From: Trissonchulus latispiculum
Lineage: Eukaryota > Nematoda > Enoplea > Enoplida > Ironidae
NCBI GenBank assembly: GCA_030248195.1
Contig: JASAND010030481.1
Coordinates: forward strand, 16,979 to 80,978
Direction: 5' to 3'
DNA length: 64,000 bases
The translations under genes and the position numbers were made by a program. This document shows, one piece after another, positions 63,221 to 64,000 of this stretch. Position 1 is the first letter of the stretch; the number at the start of each line of letters is the position of its first letter. The notes under the pieces were generated by a model. That model was not told the origin of the DNA, made no database searches, and was given only the letters and a program-made list of their open reading frames with translations.

Positions 63221-64000
63221 CTAATAGTTCTGACTATCGGCCAGATGAGACCATTCCAACAGAAGCTGGCTGTGAGGCACCAGCCGGGCGACGATGTATG
63301 CGAGAATGGAGGAGCGAAAGTTCCGAAAGGCAAAAGTTTTGCTGATCGGACCCTTCACCATCTCGTTCCACAGATCAGCGGGATGACCGTGGACATTGAT
63401 GGTTTGAGCCAGCGGAGGGCCAACCAGCTCTCGAAGGACTGCGCCAACCGCTGCCGCAATGGATAAGGAACCACCGTAGCCACTGATTTCCCTGAAGACC
63501 TCCAGCGGCGTATCCCGATTGTAGGCAGGGTGCAGTAGATCGTATGGGCCGGTCACCAACAGCTCAGGCCGTCGGCGGCGCCCAGCAATCAGAGCAACTT
63601 GATGAGCCAGGTTCGGTGGAATTGGCACAGTGCCAAACTCCAGAGCTGGCGACGGCAGAGGAGGAGCGGCAACAATCTGCTCAGGCAGATGTTGGACTGG
63701 ATCCTCCTGACCCGCAGCACAGATTTCCTCATCTGGCGGTTGCTCAGCGTCCATCTGTAGATTTTCACTTGAAGCACCTGGGTGGACAGCCACTGATGGT
63801 TCGGCTGCTCCAAGAGCTGGGTCATCGTCTGCTGAGTCAATCGGAACCTCCGAATCACCACCGGGGGACAGGTCGGAACCGGTTAGGGCAGGGGCTCCAA
63901 CGTCCACTTCCACGACGACATCAGCGACAACGTCCTGCAACAGTTCCATGGCGACGTCCTCCACCTGGGAGTCACCGGGTACCGTAACGCCGCCGTCATC
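63221..64000 (-). CDS. Upstream half of the SGNH element protein, open to the window edge
   Basis: The frame is open from the right edge (no start seen) to a stop at 63221. An acidic, Pro/Ala-rich stretch precedes a region with LLVTGPYDLLHPAYNRDTPL and NVHGHPADLWNEMVKGPISK. No family is recognised. The coding bias is GC-rich as in the SGNH part, and the two were probably one protein: a variable N-terminus, an unknown middle and an SGNH C-terminus. Confidence 0.5.
   Translation of the reverse strand, partial: DDGGVTVPGDSQVEDVAMELLQDVVADVVVEVDVGAPALTGSDLSPGGDSEVPIDSADDDPALGAAEPSVAVHPGASSENLQMDAEQPPDEEICAAGQEDPVQHLPEQIVAAPPLPSPALEFGTVPIPPNLAHQVALIAGRRRRPELLVTGPYDLLHPAYNRDTPLEVFREISGYGGSLSIAAAVGAVLRELVGPPLAQTINVHGHPADLWNEMVKGPISKTFAFRNFRSSILAYIVARLVPHSQLLLEWSHLADSQNY

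Overview
The window is from a metazoan, most likely an invertebrate. Three tRNA-type loci are present (Asp, initiator Met and an Asp-bodied copy with a Glu anticodon), along with one single-exon seven-transmembrane receptor gene. Almost everything else is mobile DNA in an AT-rich background. The phylum cannot be settled from this sequence.

Layout, left to right. 0-13 kb: no host gene; hAT-like elements, one of them 2.49 kb with a perfect 8-bp target duplication, a tRNA-derived SINE, MITEs and a ~1 kb foldback. 13.6-18.7 kb: a long-armed foldback split by a minus-strand non-LTR retrotransposon (APE-RT-RNase H, 10-bp target duplication). 21.3-26.7 kb: a duplicated block carrying tRNA genes, one copy broken by a Gypsy fragment. 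26.7-31.05 kb: a decayed plus-strand non-LTR element. 31.67-38.64 kb: a complete but coding-dead Gypsy element on the minus strand (189-bp LTRs, tRNA-Pro primer site, 5-bp target duplication) with an SGNH-hydrolase-like ORF after integrase. 40.78-41.80 kb: the receptor, flanked by diverged duplicates of its own upstream region.

44,872-61,136 is a 16.3 kb Polinton/Maverick (adintovirus-like) element with terminal inverted repeats and a 6-bp duplication, inserted in the terminus of a MITE. Its right half keeps, in order, C2H2 zinc-finger genes, an N-terminal fragment of a protein-primed DNA polymerase, a packaging ATPase, two conserved small proteins, a NADAR-domain protein, a candidate minor capsid remnant, a basic peptide, a broken major capsid gene, a membrane protein, a small Cys-rich protein and a candidate Bcl-2-like (BH1) protein. 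A spliced, broken RING-finger gene lies in its left half. No integrase, protease or polymerase catalytic core was found. Several of its genes have a TATAAA box 34-43 bp before the ATG, some directly behind tandem-repeat arrays.

61.65-64.0 kb looks like the 3' part of another minus-strand LTR element (candidate LTR, polypurine tract, GC-rich SGNH ORF) that runs off the window.

The most interesting material is the Polinton with its possible host-interaction set (NADAR, RING, Bcl-2-like) and uniform promoters, the SGNH ORFs in the envelope position of LTR elements, the set of hAT-type termini each joined to a different short repeated word, and the tRNA anticodon change between duplicated copies.
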